Shown: positions 22,820 through 34,502, counted from the first letter of the stretch. The stretch is 64,000 nt of DNA from Craspedostauros australis (GCA_026770025.1 JAMXDE010000034.1:620001-684000); one strand, 5' to 3'. Notes: generated from the letters alone by a model not told the origin. A program made the numbers and translations.

Positions 22820-23010
22820 CCGTAAGGAATTTTTTGTGTGGGCGTTTTCGTAAGTGGACTGGTGAGTCCACTTACGACCCCCTTGCATTTTTGGGCTCCG
22901 TAAGTGGACTCCTCAATCCAGTTACCGTAAGTGGACTGAGGAGTCCACTTACGACCACAAAAAAAGTAGTCGAATTTCGCTCATCTGAGAAAAGACTACT
23001 TTGACCACTC
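22820..23010. repeat. Left inverted-repeat region of transposon 1
   Basis: It contains palindromes at 22849-22876 and 22926-22953 (12-base arms CGTAAGTGGACT around GGTG or GAGG) plus a degenerate one at 22899-22930. The inner block matches 27200-27249 in inverted orientation. Confidence 0.85.
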
Positions 23011-23279
23011 CACCTCCTCCAAATTGCCTGTTTGTCTCGGTTGCGTTCTGGTTGTGATGGTGGCTTCGTATTTTGTCGCGTTGATTTACGTGTTGTCAAC
23101 GGCATCCTTGGACTTCAATAGACTTGTAAACGGTAACACAACAACTTTGTGTGTAACCACAAGCTTTTTATCGTAATTGCCATCCCCTTCAGTACCATCA
23201 ACGTCTTTCGTCATCAAATGTTCCTCTAATATAACACTGTTTAGGTTCCCACCAGCTTCAAGAAGCTTGTTTCATCGTG

Positions 23280-26200
23280 AGTACTTTGCCTGACATTGCA
23301 TCCCTCATCGAGCACATAGCAGACACCACCAACCACAGCGATAATGACACCAACAGTTCATACGAAGACTAGGTTATTGATACCCCAATTGATCTTGACA
23401 GTGACAACAATGATGACATCCTTGGTGTCCACAATGAAAGCAATGTTGACACCAACAACGTCGATACTGGAGTCTACCCTGTTGGCAATGCTCATGTGGC
23501 CAACGATGCACCAGCAGCCATGCTGATTGCTGCCATTGTTGCTGCCGCCAACATCATCATCCCCAATGATGCTGGATCCCAACATGACAGAGTTTGTGTT
23601 GCTGTGGGAAAGGCCTTGCTTGATGCAAAGGTGCACTACAAGCAGCTCACAAATGAACAAGACAACTCATCAAAATTGGAGGCCAACCTACGAGCCTCTG
23701 TTGTGCAATGGTCAGAGGATGACTGCTCAGCAGAAAGTCTGCACCTGTCTGTGCTCGCGCAACGGAAACAAGCGTCCAGCCAAGACGTTGCAAAACAAGC
23801 TCAGCCTCACCCTGAGCACCCATGGGAAGGCAAATCGCAAGCACTGCACAATGCTGCCAAACCGTTTTCAATGGCTGTGCATGAAGCAGCTTTCAAAGGA
23901 CATGGACATCCTCTACAAGACTGCAATGATGGCTGCATCGACCAATGCAAACCATTCCATCCCATCTCCTAGCCAGAAAAAACAACTGCAGGACCCGCAC
24001 GGCATCGCCCATGAGAAGGGAGTCAGTGTTGCCCAGGCTGCTGCAACCCAGCAGTCAAGTGATGCTGCAGCCAGCATCAACCGCGACTCTGGCAGGTATA
24101 CAATTGCACCTAGTACATGCAGTTGTTGTGCCTCCCCTTCATTCACATCGTCCGCACTGATGTCTGCCATATCAGCTCCTCCTCCATCCACATCTACAAT
24201 GCACAGCACAAGGTCATCTGCTTCTAGATGGACGAGGCCATCTCGACTCACACCAGCATTAAGGTGCACAAAGTCTGTCCACTGCCATCAAGGACAATCT
24301 TTATCTGCTCGGCAGACTTGAACATCTACAACCTCAGTCGCCAGCACTTTCGCTCTCCCTTCATCTCCAGCTCAATCCTCCATATCTTCAAACTTCGGCA
24401 TGCAACACACACCCCACTGAAGAAGCCGCAGCTGCGGCATCTGCGCCCAGGACTTCAGGCTCACCTGCCTCACAATCCACATCGTCCACATTCAACACAC
24501 CAGCCCCTTGCACATCAGGCACACCAGCTTCCGAAACTGCAGCATCGAGCACATCTGCCTCTGGTCCACCCACTACTGCCACATCCGTGTCGAATGCAGG
24601 TGCTTCCAGTAGAGCAGAGGCTGCAGACACATCAGTATTCACTGACACATGCCTACCAGATAATAGCACAGCTGCACGTGAAAATAGAGGTAGCTCAGAG
24701 CACAGCACTCTGTCATCCCTGTCCATCAATGCAGAAGAAGCCACGGCAGCAACAAGGAACAGTAGCTCCAGTCTCAAGACTGATACACAAGGAGAATGCA
24801 ACGAAAATGATGTGCCCAGCAAAGGAAGTGATGGCACCGCATCACCCCAGTTTCTGGAACTGCAGCAATGGCTTGCAAAGACAGCTTTGCAGGCATGGTT
24901 CATGAAGGCCTGGCATGGTAAATCCTATGCCTACACACATCTGGGACACGCAAATGAGGAACTACTGATGAGAGCAGCCATGGACTGCGAACATGTGAGT
25001 GGAATCAACACGACCATCAAGGCCGCATTTCATGCTGGCCTTGTCCAGAAACAGAGCAAAACCTACGTACATGCCTCCATCGATTTCCTGAGCATTGTGG
25101 GGGATCCAACCAATGATGCACACAATGAGGTATTCATTGTAGAGATGAAGACGAGAACAACTCAGAACACAAAACTGAAAGGGGAGTCGCATCGGAAATG
25201 TGGAACATGTGCACAATTTCCCAACTAGCACCCATCTATATCTGAATGCACAAGATGAAACGTATCGCTCACTCTTCCGGGCAGACGAAGAAATGATTCA
25301 GGTGCTTCACCATGCATATGTGTCTATGGTGTGAGAGGAGCTCTGATTGTGATCGGTAAGTGCGCCTTGTGGCAAATGCAACACAGGTTCTCCATGTCCG
25401 AATGGCTTCACTTTGTTCCGTACCAACCTCATCTGTCTTCTCACACAACTGTGGATCCCATTTCCACAACCACTGACTCACATGAACGCTCGATTGGGTG
25501 ACAGGAAACATAAAGGGAAACATCTTGTGCATTGTAGGAACGAGGTTTTCCCTTGGCCTCTTGCATCATTCCGAGAACGTTCCTGAAGATGCATCCCATT
25601 TGCTCTTGGCGTTTGCCTTCCCCGAAATTCCAGAGGCAGATCAGCAATCATCCAAGGTGCTCGATACAGAGTTTCTCAAGCTGAACCCAAAGACGAACAA
25701 GTTCTGCAGGTCAAGCAAGAACCTGCGGAACATCACAGGGGATGGTGTATTCTGTCACAAGAAGACTTGACAAACCCACCACAACATTCTTGCTTCCCAG
25801 TACCTCCAGTGAAGACGTTCCTCCCCTGAACTGTGCTGTATGGAACTGCCTGAATGGTGGGTCTGACATAACAACAAAGCTCATCCAGCAGCACAAAGTG
25901 TCCCCACTCATTGCAACAATCCATTGCATAGCAGTCGGTTGACAGCTACAAACCATGTTTGTGGCACTGCATTGATTGATTCACTACGCAACAGAGGCAC
26001 ACTCCGAGCGTGAAATTGAAGCAGGCCACACTGGCACCATCGAACATTATCCCAGCAGAGTAAATCATGAGTGAAGCCTGAACAAGTTGATGGGATGAAT
26101 CATTGCTCAGTTGCGCAAGTTGCTCGCAGTCATGGCTGCAGACGAAAGAAAGGGCAAGAAACAAAAGGGAGGCACGGAGACAGCGACCCACAACACTGAT

Positions 26201-26930
26201 ATCATTCCAGCAGGCGGGTCAGCCATCGAAGATGGCGAGATGCAGCCACGGGGATGCCCTGAGGACCGTCAAAATAAAAAGGAATGCTTGCCAGCCTATC
26301 CACGATGGATCCCAAGGAGGAGATCAAAATGACCAAATGATTGCGGCAGGGTGAGCATGCAGCAAGGTACTGTCCAGATGTGAGGAGAACCTGTGTTGCC
26401 TGTTCAGTGTGTAGACACTGGATCTGTCCATGATGCAACTTGTATGCTTGCTGATACATCGAAGCTGACAAACAGGAGTGGCTCATGACATGTGGCATTG
26501 CCCTAACCATGGCATTAAGAAACATTGCAAAAGGAGCGGACGCAATCATTGTTCACAACTTATGTCATCGAATTGTGCACAAGGAGCCTGTCGAATGGGT
26601 AGAGAAGGTGAAGGCCCAGCATCAATGAGAGAAGCCACCACAATGAATGCCTTTATCAGCGCAAACACAGATGAGACAACCGCCAAAGCTACAAATGCAG
26701 CAACAGAGCTAGCAAGAGAGGTGAGCAACGAAAGCAATGACAACGCCGACGGTGAAGCCACCACTGCCAAGGCACATCAAACAAACACGGCCACAATAAT
26801 TAGCTCAAGGGTGCCTGTCCTGAATCTGGAAGCAGCAATACAAGCTGCGCACAAGGCAGACGCCGAAGCCAGGATCCAGAGCAGAGATACAGAGGTCATA
26901 ACTCACGGTCTGCATGGAAGGAAGTAGAAA
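23280..26930 (+). pseudogene. Remnant transposase/nuclease gene of transposon 1
   Basis: Pieces in different frames match the neighbouring element's protein. 24842-25228 holds QAWFMKAWHGKSY, then HASIDFLSIVGD and EVFIVEMKTR (the PD-(D/E)XK nuclease core). 25237-25355 holds LYLNAQDETYRSLFR and GALIVIG with the conserved splice donor GGTAAG at 25355-25360. 25840-25940 holds WNCLNGGSDITTKLIQQHKV, the counterpart of the third catalytic Asp region. Frameshifts or stops occur at about 25228 and 25320. I could not find the first two catalytic Asp motifs in 23280-24580, where the frames (23496-23972, 23527-24321) are unrelated or too decayed. The nuclease core is the best-preserved part. Confidence 0.65.
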
Positions 26931-27199
26931 CGATGATATGCAATACGAATTATGTACACCAACGTATTCCACGCACAAGAGGCTCGCAAGGATGACTGTA
27001 GCATAACAGTAGCACAACAGTATCATAACAGTAGAGAAAGACAATATAATGCAGAGTAGAGTCGGTGTTGATTGCTGTTATTGTAGGGATGGAGAGAGTA
27101 TTTGTGTAAGGAAAGAACGGAGGAGGTGCGTCTCAGTGCAAAATCGCTGTGTGCACAAGTTTACACACAACAACACGAAGAATCCAAAAAATGTGACAG

Positions 27200-27394
27200 G
27201 GTGGGGTGGTCGAAGTAGTCTTTTCTCAGATGAGCGAAATTCGACTACTTTTTTTGTAGTCGTAAGTGGACTCCTCAGTCCACTTACGGTAACTGGACTG
27301 AGGAGTCCACTTACGAAACAACAAAAATGATAAGTGGACTGAGGAATCCACTTAGCCGTAAGTGGACTCCTCAGTCCCGAAAAATTCCTTACGG
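27200..27394. repeat. Right inverted-repeat region of transposon 1
   Basis: Palindromes lie at 27261-27288 (perfect 12-base arms around CCTC), 27288-27315, 27330-27354 and 27357-27378. The end reads AATTCCTTACGG. Confidence 0.85.
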
Positions 27395-27398
27395 ATAT
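27395..27398. other. Target-site duplication ATAT, copy 2 (shared)
   Basis: The single ATAT between the two elements serves as right flank of one and left flank of the other, as expected if one inserted into the target duplication of its predecessor. Confidence 0.75.
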
Positions 27399-30300
27399 CC
27401 ATAAAGAGAGATTCTGTCTGGGGAGACCAAAAATGGCCATTTTGGGCTCAGGAGACAAAGTTACCCGGAGGTTCGCCAAAATCCGGTCTGAGGAGACAAT
27501 TTTCAGTTCCACGTGATAAATCTCCACGATAGGATTTTGCGGTCGAATACTTCGACTAAAAGAAACTCTGCCAGCTCTTCGTTCTGACATCTTCTCCTCC
27601 AAGATTTTCTTCATCGTCATTGTTTCTTCGCTTTCCTCCAGATGGCAACAACCCTCCCTCTCCAACCTCCTTGCCTGCTGTGGTTCATTTCATCCCATCA
27701 TCAACCTCGCACCTCCTTGCTTATCATTCGCAGCATCCCCCATACTGCCTTCTTCTTCCAGCTTGCCTTCTTCGATACGTCACCTTCATCATGGCATCTT
27801 CTCTTCCACCTGATGCTCCCAATGCCAATGACGACTTGCCCACAGCTTCCACTCCAGTTGCAACGACCGTCCATGGCACTGTCTCTCCATCCCAGCAGCT
27901 TCATCCCTTTGGACAAGTTTTGGATGATGGAATGGGTGATGCAGGCAAACACACCCATGAAGAAGAACGAGATGGCATCTGTGTCAACAGTGATGACGAG
28001 GGTGCAGTGCCTACAGTGGTGCCTCCAGATCCTGTTGGCGATTTTGGAGTCCAACTGTGCTCGCTTCCTGGCTACAGCCATCGCATCGTCCTCCCTCCAA
28101 AGAAGGGGAGTAGGGAGATCTCTGTGGAGTGGAAGGTGCTCTCAGCCTACGAGCATGCAACAAAAGTGACTGTTGGAGAAGCACACAAGCTCGCTCTCCT
28201 TCATGCAAAGGAAGAGATTCGTTGACTGCGAACAGCTGTCTTGCAGCGCTTCCCCAAGAGTCCTCCTGGGTCTCCACCATACGTGCCAACACCCCATGAC
28301 TTGATCCACGATGTGCTGGGCCCCACATCTCCCATTTTCATCCGTGCATTTGGCCCAAGTGGGCTGGGTTTCTCATATCCTGAGTACATGGAGTTCCTCT
28401 ATGCCATCACATCACAGATGGTGGAAGGCTGCACCGTTCGTCGGCTCTACGATGGCGGCAACACTACCACGCTTCCCAGCTTTCCCACCAGACAGCACTA
28501 CGTCAATCTCTGGGACCGTATTCGACGCAATGGAAACCCTGTCTCTCGGAATGGCCATCGCTTTGTTTGGACCGAATTGGAAAGTGCTTTCAACTTGACG
28601 CTTGAGATTCTTTGTCTTCGTCATCGTTGCCCGAATCGGATCGTCACATTGGATGATGACAAGGTCCATTGCAGCAGCCGTGCAGAGAGCAGCTATCTGC
28701 TTGGCATGAGACATACTCATGCAAATCGTAATGGGTAAGTGACGAACAGCATTGTGTGTTTTGTTGCAGAGGGGTGGCATCTCCATTTCATATTTCAATT
28801 CCTCACCCCAGGTCTCCGTCTCGTTTTGGTCTTCTGCATTCCTTCAGATTAACCCTGAACACTCTTGTCCAGTCTGCTTCTGGACTTGTTGTGGGGTTGG
28901 TTGCTTGCCGAGATGGGTTCGATGACGACACCTATCGGTTGTTCACCCAACTAAAAGAACCAGATGGTTCTTTTCGAAATCTAACCCTCATGACAGATCG
29001 AGGATACAACTGCCACAGCACTACCGCCTTCCTTACTACCAGGGGTGCCAATCTGGAGGGTACACACATGCGAGCTGGATACCTACCATTCACCTTCGGC
29101 CCATCCATTGGCAAGGGTGCACTCCAGATGAATATTGGGAGGAAGGGGCCAAGGATGGTGCATAGCGCTGTCACCAACAGCATTGGCAAACGACAATTGA
29201 CATGCTATGGATACCGACTTAACGAACAAACTGTACTTGCACTCTCCACAAGATCGAGTGGCTTCGAGTGGGACCTCACCCTCAGCAACGCCAGTGACCA
29301 ACAAAAGTACCAAGACATGGTGGAGAACAAGCATGGGAACAATCAAAGATCCCCACACTACCCACACTTCTTCCAAACATTCACTGTCAATCCAACACGA
29401 TCGTCGGCAGTCAGAGCTGCCATATCCCAAACTCCCCTTGGCACAACCGGTGTTGTGGCTGCCGCATCCAAGAATGTCAAACAGCGTTGGGCAGATATGG
29501 TGTGGGATCTGCCTGTGGATGGACTCACCTGTGGCCAGGGTGACCATCTGTGGTTCGTCCACCGCCGCTTCGCGTTCACGAGCACCTCCACCTACAGCAT
29601 GATACAGAAGGTGCTTGAAAGCGGAGAGTGGTGCAACACCGACAATGCCACCATATTCAATCAAACTGCATGGGAGTGCATTGGCCGCTACTTGGGATAT
29701 GATGTGCTTGGTCGGAAGGCGAAGTACCACAATGCGTTGCAAGCAGAAAAAGCGAGATTGCGCGCACTTGATTTATACTCCAAACTCACAACTCCCACCT
29801 TCGATTCCCGTCATGTTGAAATTGCACTTCTCTCCTCTCTCCGTGACAACGCCCCTGAAGAGGATGCCTTCCCTGACAAAGACTTCATCGAACTCATGGT
29901 TATGTTCTACCGCAGCAAGGCCCAGCGAAGCAGAGCCACACGATGCAAAATGCTCCGCACCATCCTCGCTGATGACGACAAGGTTCGACGGCGATTCGTG
30001 GCCATCAGCGACGCCTCCCTCAAGAAAGACCTCAAGGCTCGTCTCCCCAAAACCAATGTGACAAAAATGCCACGAGAGAAGGTTGTGGAGAGATTGGTTG
30101 CCCTGGGGATGAAGGAGATCGAGCAGGAGCCCGACCATCCATCCAGTTTCCAGGCGGGAAGCACCACTTCAGAGTGGATGCACAAGCTTGACCACGACCT
30201 CACAACTCTCATGTTACAATCGTGGTTCATGAAGTCGGTTCGGGGCAAGGCCGGAAAGCTCGCCAAGCTGGGCCACAAAAACGAAGCTCCCCTCATGAAG

Positions 30301-32663
30301 CAGGCCCTCCACTGTGTTGGAGTGGGCGGCGAGGGAAGGCAAGTGAAGGCGACGTACCAAGTGGGGGTGGTGCGAAACACCGATGCACCGTACGCCCGCG
30401 CCTCCGTCGACTTCCTCGCGATCGTCGGTGATCCAGAGGACGACAGCGACGATGAAGTCTTTGTTGTGGAGATCAAGACTCGGGCAACGACAGACACAGA
30501 AGATCTCGAAAGACGGCACCAGCGGAAGGCCGATTGGGAGCATGGGACAGAGGGAAAGAGCCATGTGTTCGTGGATCTCCAAGACGACAAGTGGAGGGCA
30601 TTATTCGAAAAGAAATCAGAGATGATTCAACTGCTTCATCATGCCTTCGTCTTTGGGGTGACAGGTGCAATGATTGTAATTGGTACGTTCAAGCATGAAA
30701 TGGATGGAGCTCCTGCCATGAATTTCGAAAGTCGATTCGTGGTGCTCACTCAAACTGTTCTTGCGTTTCTCCTCTGATCCACTCGATCCCACCTCCTCCT
30801 ACCATCAGGTGATGCAACCGCTAACACCATAAGATCAATATCCACACAATTCAAACCTGATCTACTTCAATCATATGGAATTGTGCTACAAAATCTGTAT
30901 GAGCTGAAGTTGGAGTTTGCATACGCGGACTCCGCTGCTGCATCCCGCGAGGCAGCGTCAGGCAAGACCCTGCGAAAGCATCTGAATTCGAAACGCAACC
31001 CCCACAGGGGCTCAACCGGGGGGCGACACATTGCGGCATTGACAGAAGAGGATGTATTCCACCAATTGATGATATGGAAGGCATGCCAGGAACTACCAAT
31101 GCCGGTGCCAAAGGTTCACACCTTGGTTCCATCGTTTGTAGCTCGTTGGAATTCATTCAAGGGCGGCTCCGATTTAATCACCAGAATGGTGAGGCAGCAC
31201 AAGGTGCAGCCGCCATTCGCAACCTTCCAATGCCAAGCTGTGGTACGGATTGTGGAAGTCATCCTTCTGTTTCTGCACAAGCTAATGCACTACTGTTGCA
31301 CAGACGATATCCACACAAACAAAGACCTGGAGAACGCAACGGTGCTGCAGACCTACCGTGACATGCTGAATCATCGCAGCAGTGTTGCTGATTCGTTGGA
31401 AACATTGCGAAGGGCATTCGGAGTCATCGTCGCCCAAGCCGCTGGCAGCAACAGAGAAGCAGGTGATGACAGCGAATGCGCAAACTGGTTTATTCAGGGA
31501 GCAATCAACAACACAGGAGACACAGATTCGGATACAGACAATCAAATCTACGATGGTAGACCAACTGTTGAAGGCGAGGAGAGGGACGGAAAGAGCATCC
31601 GGAACCTGCTGTCTGGGAATCCAGCTGCCCCAACACCCGCCATGGCTGCGCTCGAACGACGTCTCCGCACGGGCAGCCATGAGCCCATCTTTTGTGAAAA
31701 CGTGAAGAAACCCTGCGTCGTATGTGGGGTTGTAACGAAATGGATGTGCATGCAGTGTCACTTTTTCGCCTGCGTGCCTCCCACTGCAAATCACAAGAGA
31801 TGGGGAGTTGCAAATGGAGTGCATACCAGCATTTCAATGTCAAATCTACGAAAGAAGGCAAACGAACGAATCATTGCAAGCAACACATGTTTCCGAATGC
31901 TCCACGGAAGCAACAGATCATGGACAAGGAAGACCAAGGCGGATTACACTGAGTGGAGTGCGAAGCAACCAGACAGGAAAGGAGGGAAGCGCAAGACTCC
32001 ATCAGCAGTGCAAACAAGCAAAGATATCCAATCGAGCCAAGGAAGGAAACGAGCGAAACCCTCATCCCAGACACCTGCTGAGACTTCACCAGCACCACAG
32101 AGACGGCGGACGCGCTCGGAGACAACTCCGCAACGACCGCGAACGCGCGCAGCAGCTCAACAAGGAAAGTACAGCCATGGGAATGGGTCGAGATGTAACA
32201 TATAGCAAAGTAATAACACACAAACGTCCATCAAATACGGGGTGGTGTATCGTTCCTGTGAAGAGGCGTGGTCACAAATCATTGTGATGCAAGAGGAAGA
32301 ACGCTGCGGAACGATCATGTCCTGTGAAGAGCGTGGAGGACATGGATAAGCATGCAACGAACATATGTATACGAAGAACTGTGATGAGATGCAAGTGGCT
32401 CAATGCATCCAGGAGAAGCATTGAGCCATAGTAAATAGGAGGGCATGCCAGGATATTGTGAGAAATCGGAAAAAACGATATGAGGGGGGAAAAAAGTGAG
32501 CGCGAACAAATAGTTTTAGTCGAGGTGGTCGAAGAAAATGCCATCGCGATAAAACGTCGCGTTGCTTGATTTTGGTCTGAGGAGACCAATTTTGGCACCC
32601 CTCGAATCCGCTTGGTCTCCTGAGACAATTTTGGACTTTTATCGTGGACGAATTTCTTTATGG
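27399..32663. mobile_element. DNA transposon 2 (piggyBac-like with nuclease domain, 5.3 kb)
   Basis: The ends are CCATAAAGA and its complement, flanked by ATAT on both sides. Subterminal repeats built on GGTCTGAGGAGAC and GGTCTCCTGAGAC, followed by AATTTT, occur near both ends (about 27430-27512 and 32573-32635). One long plus-strand gene fills the interior. It sits inside the last exon of ankyrin-BTB gene A. Superfamily assignment rests on the CC ends, the 4-base target duplication, the three spaced Asp motifs and the Cys-rich C-terminus of the encoded protein. Confidence 0.8.
27791..32205 (+). CDS. PiggyBac-like DDE transposase with embedded PD-(D/E)XK nuclease domain and zinc ribbon
   Basis: Three exons, 27791-28734, 28812-30682 and 30809-32205, keep frame across GTAAGT/CCCCAG and GTACGT/CATCAG introns; total 1,404 codons including one in-frame TGA at 28223-28225. 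In order: an acidic N-terminus; RIVTLDDDKVH (Asp288-290); LMTDRGYNCHSTTAFLTTRG (Asp377) with GTHMR after it; a linker; VDFLAIVGD (Asp848) and EVFVVEIKTR (Glu868, Lys870), the PD-(D/E)XK core; WNSFKGGSDLITRMV (Asp1060); a zinc ribbon with Cys1241, 1244, 1252, 1255 and 1260; a basic tail. The three Asp contexts match piggyBac DDE positions in order and wording (DN...GT.R and MGGVD in the family). The nuclease between the second and third Asp is the unusual part. The TGA may inactivate this copy. The first methionine (MASSLPPDAP) is a guess. Confidence 0.65.
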
Positions 32664-34466
32664 ATATGAATCCACTTGTTCTGTACCCTTGTCCTCATCT
32701 ATGACCTTGTACAGCTCCATCATGGACATGCCACTGTACTCATCATCAAGTCCGTCACTCTCCATTCTACCATGGCAGAGGTCATGAATGACTCCCATTA
32801 GGTGAGGGTGATGAAATAGCTGCTTAGAATCTGGATGAGTGAACAATTTGTTCTCATTTTCAGCTGCCATCCTCATTGCGGTATCCTTCAACACCACGCA
32901 GTTGTGTTGATCGGCGAATATCAACACATCTATCATGGTGTCCTCTGTGAGATGCTTGCGGGCCAACTCTGCTTCAAGAGCAAGCTTGAGTCGCCAGAAG
33001 CCGAACTCGTTGGCCACAAGGATGAGCTGTTGCAGATCGTCCTGTCCATTGAGGGTGGGAGTTGGCTGGTGAGAGGCATTTGTATCGTGGTGTGAGTTGG
33101 AGTGAGCGCCGATGTGAGCGCTGACGTGAGCAGCAGCGTTGTCATTATGAGCGCTGTCATTGAAGGATATCTCGCCTGAGTAGATGCATTGGAGGACATA
33201 TCGGACGTGTTTTGGTTGAAGGTTGGGGAGAGGGATAGTTGTTTCGATGGGGACCGCGCCGTCTTCGGTGTCATCATTCGCGTGCTGATGTTGGATTCCT
33301 TTGTTGATCAGTGTCTGAATGGATGGGACAGTGACCCTGAGGACTCCGGAGTTTGCCTTGATTGCTTGTTGTTCGTCCCCTTGTCCACACAGGAAGGTAA
33401 TGTCTGCGATGGCCTCAGCACGAATAGCGACGAGACGATCTTGGTCGATGCTGATCTTGAGATGTTGTTTCAGCTGCTGTTTCAGCTGTTCTTTCTCCTG
33501 TTGACTTTTCGAGAGCATGTGTTGCATTTCTTCCTTCTGCTGTTCCAACTGTTGTTCCAACTGCTGTTTCAGTTGTTCGTTCTCCTGCTCCTTCTGTGTC
33601 TTCTCTTCCTCCTCTCGTCCCAACTGCTGTTTCAGTTGTTCATTCTCTTGCTCCTTCCGTTCCAACTGCCGTTTCAGTTGTTCATTCTCTTGCTCCTTCT
33701 GCTTCTTCTCTTCCTCCTCTCGTTCCAACTGCTGTTTCAGTTGTTCATTCTCTTCCTCCTTCTGTGTCTTCTCTTCCTCCTTCCATTTCAACTGCTGTTT
33801 CAGTTGTTCATTCTCCTGCTCATTCTCTTTCAACTGCTGCTGCAGTTGTGGGTTGCAGCGACTCAGATGTGTGAGACGGTTTATCTTGATTTGAAGTGTT
33901 GCATCGATCATATCGAGGGGCGTTTTGTTGTCTTTGTTTTGAATGTCGGTATCGGCATTGGCTGATGCAACGAGGTACGCAACACACTCCAGGTGGCCTT
34001 TGGAGCATGCCAGATGAAGGGGAGTGTCACCATCGTTGTTTTTGCAGTTGATGTCCGCCTCACATGATTCGATGAGGTACTTGGCACACTCCAGGTGGCC
34101 GTTGTAGCATGCCAGATGAAGGGGAGTGTCACCATTGTTGTCTTTGCAGTTGATGTCCGCCTCACATGATTCGATGAGGTACTTGGCACACTCCAGGTGG
34201 CCGTTGTAGCATGCGTGATGAAGGGGAGTGGAACCATCGTTGTTTTTGCTGTTGATGTCCGCCTCACATGATTTGATGAGGTACTTGACACACTCCAGCT
34301 GGCCGTTGTAGCATGCCCATTGAAGGGGAGTGAAATCGTGGATGTCTTTGCAGTTGACACCATCTCCTTCATGATGTGTCTTGTTCTGCTTCTTCCACTT
34401 CTTCAACACTGCCAAGTCACCTCTGAAGGAAGCATCAATGAGTTGTGTGTTCGTAACACTCGGCAT
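32658..34466 (-). pseudogene. Ankyrin–coiled-coil–BTB gene A, 3' end cut off by transposon
   Basis: From ATG 34466 (MPSVTNTQLIDASF) the 602-residue product has four 34-residue ankyrin repeats (about 45-180), each with TPLHxAC and LECxKYLI. Then come a partial repeat, a Glu/Gln/Lys coiled coil of ENEQLKQQL units (about 205-335) and a BTB/POZ domain: ADITFLCG, ANSGVLRVTVPS, VRYVLQCIYSGEI, then LQQLILVANEFGFWRLKLAL and MIDVLIFADQHN (about 350-540). BTB proteins usually bring targets to Cul3 ubiquitin ligases; ankyrin repeats would choose the target. The last 31 residues of the paralogues are missing: after DSY the frame enters the transposon end, which reads Pro-stop. A protein may still be made. 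An open extension upstream to 34679 is repeat-derived. Confidence 0.8.
32664..32667. other. Target-site duplication ATAT, copy 3
   Basis: Right-hand ATAT, directly followed by GAATCCACTTGTTC of the ankyrin-BTB coding sequence. Confidence 0.8.
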
Positions 34467-34502
34467 TTTGATAGTGTGGTGGATGGTCGATGGTTGCTGG
34501 AC

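Larger units (their letters stand above)
22820..27394. mobile_element. Decayed DNA transposon 1 (piggyBac-like, 4.6 kb)
   Basis: The ends are inverted: CCGTAAGGAATTTTT on the left and its complement on the right. They are followed by about 190-base subterminal inverted regions packed with palindromes of arm CGTAAGTGGACT. A 40-base block with TTCGCTCATCTGAGAAAAGA is nearly perfectly inverted between the two sides. The element is flanked by ATAT. Its interior (23280-26930) is homologous to the right half of the neighbouring element's gene but broken by frameshifts, so it is probably non-autonomous. Ends starting with CC and a 4-base target duplication fit the piggyBac superfamily, whose usual site is TTAA. 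Confidence 0.8.

Noticed and set aside
33189-33965. Plus-strand Leu/Phe-rich frame resembling a multi-span membrane protein (also 40991-41770 and 57963-58721)
   Set aside because: It is the antisense reading of the coiled-coil repeats of the ankyrin-BTB genes: CAACTG/TTCTCC repeats give Leu-Phe-Gln runs. The minus-strand gene explains the sequence.
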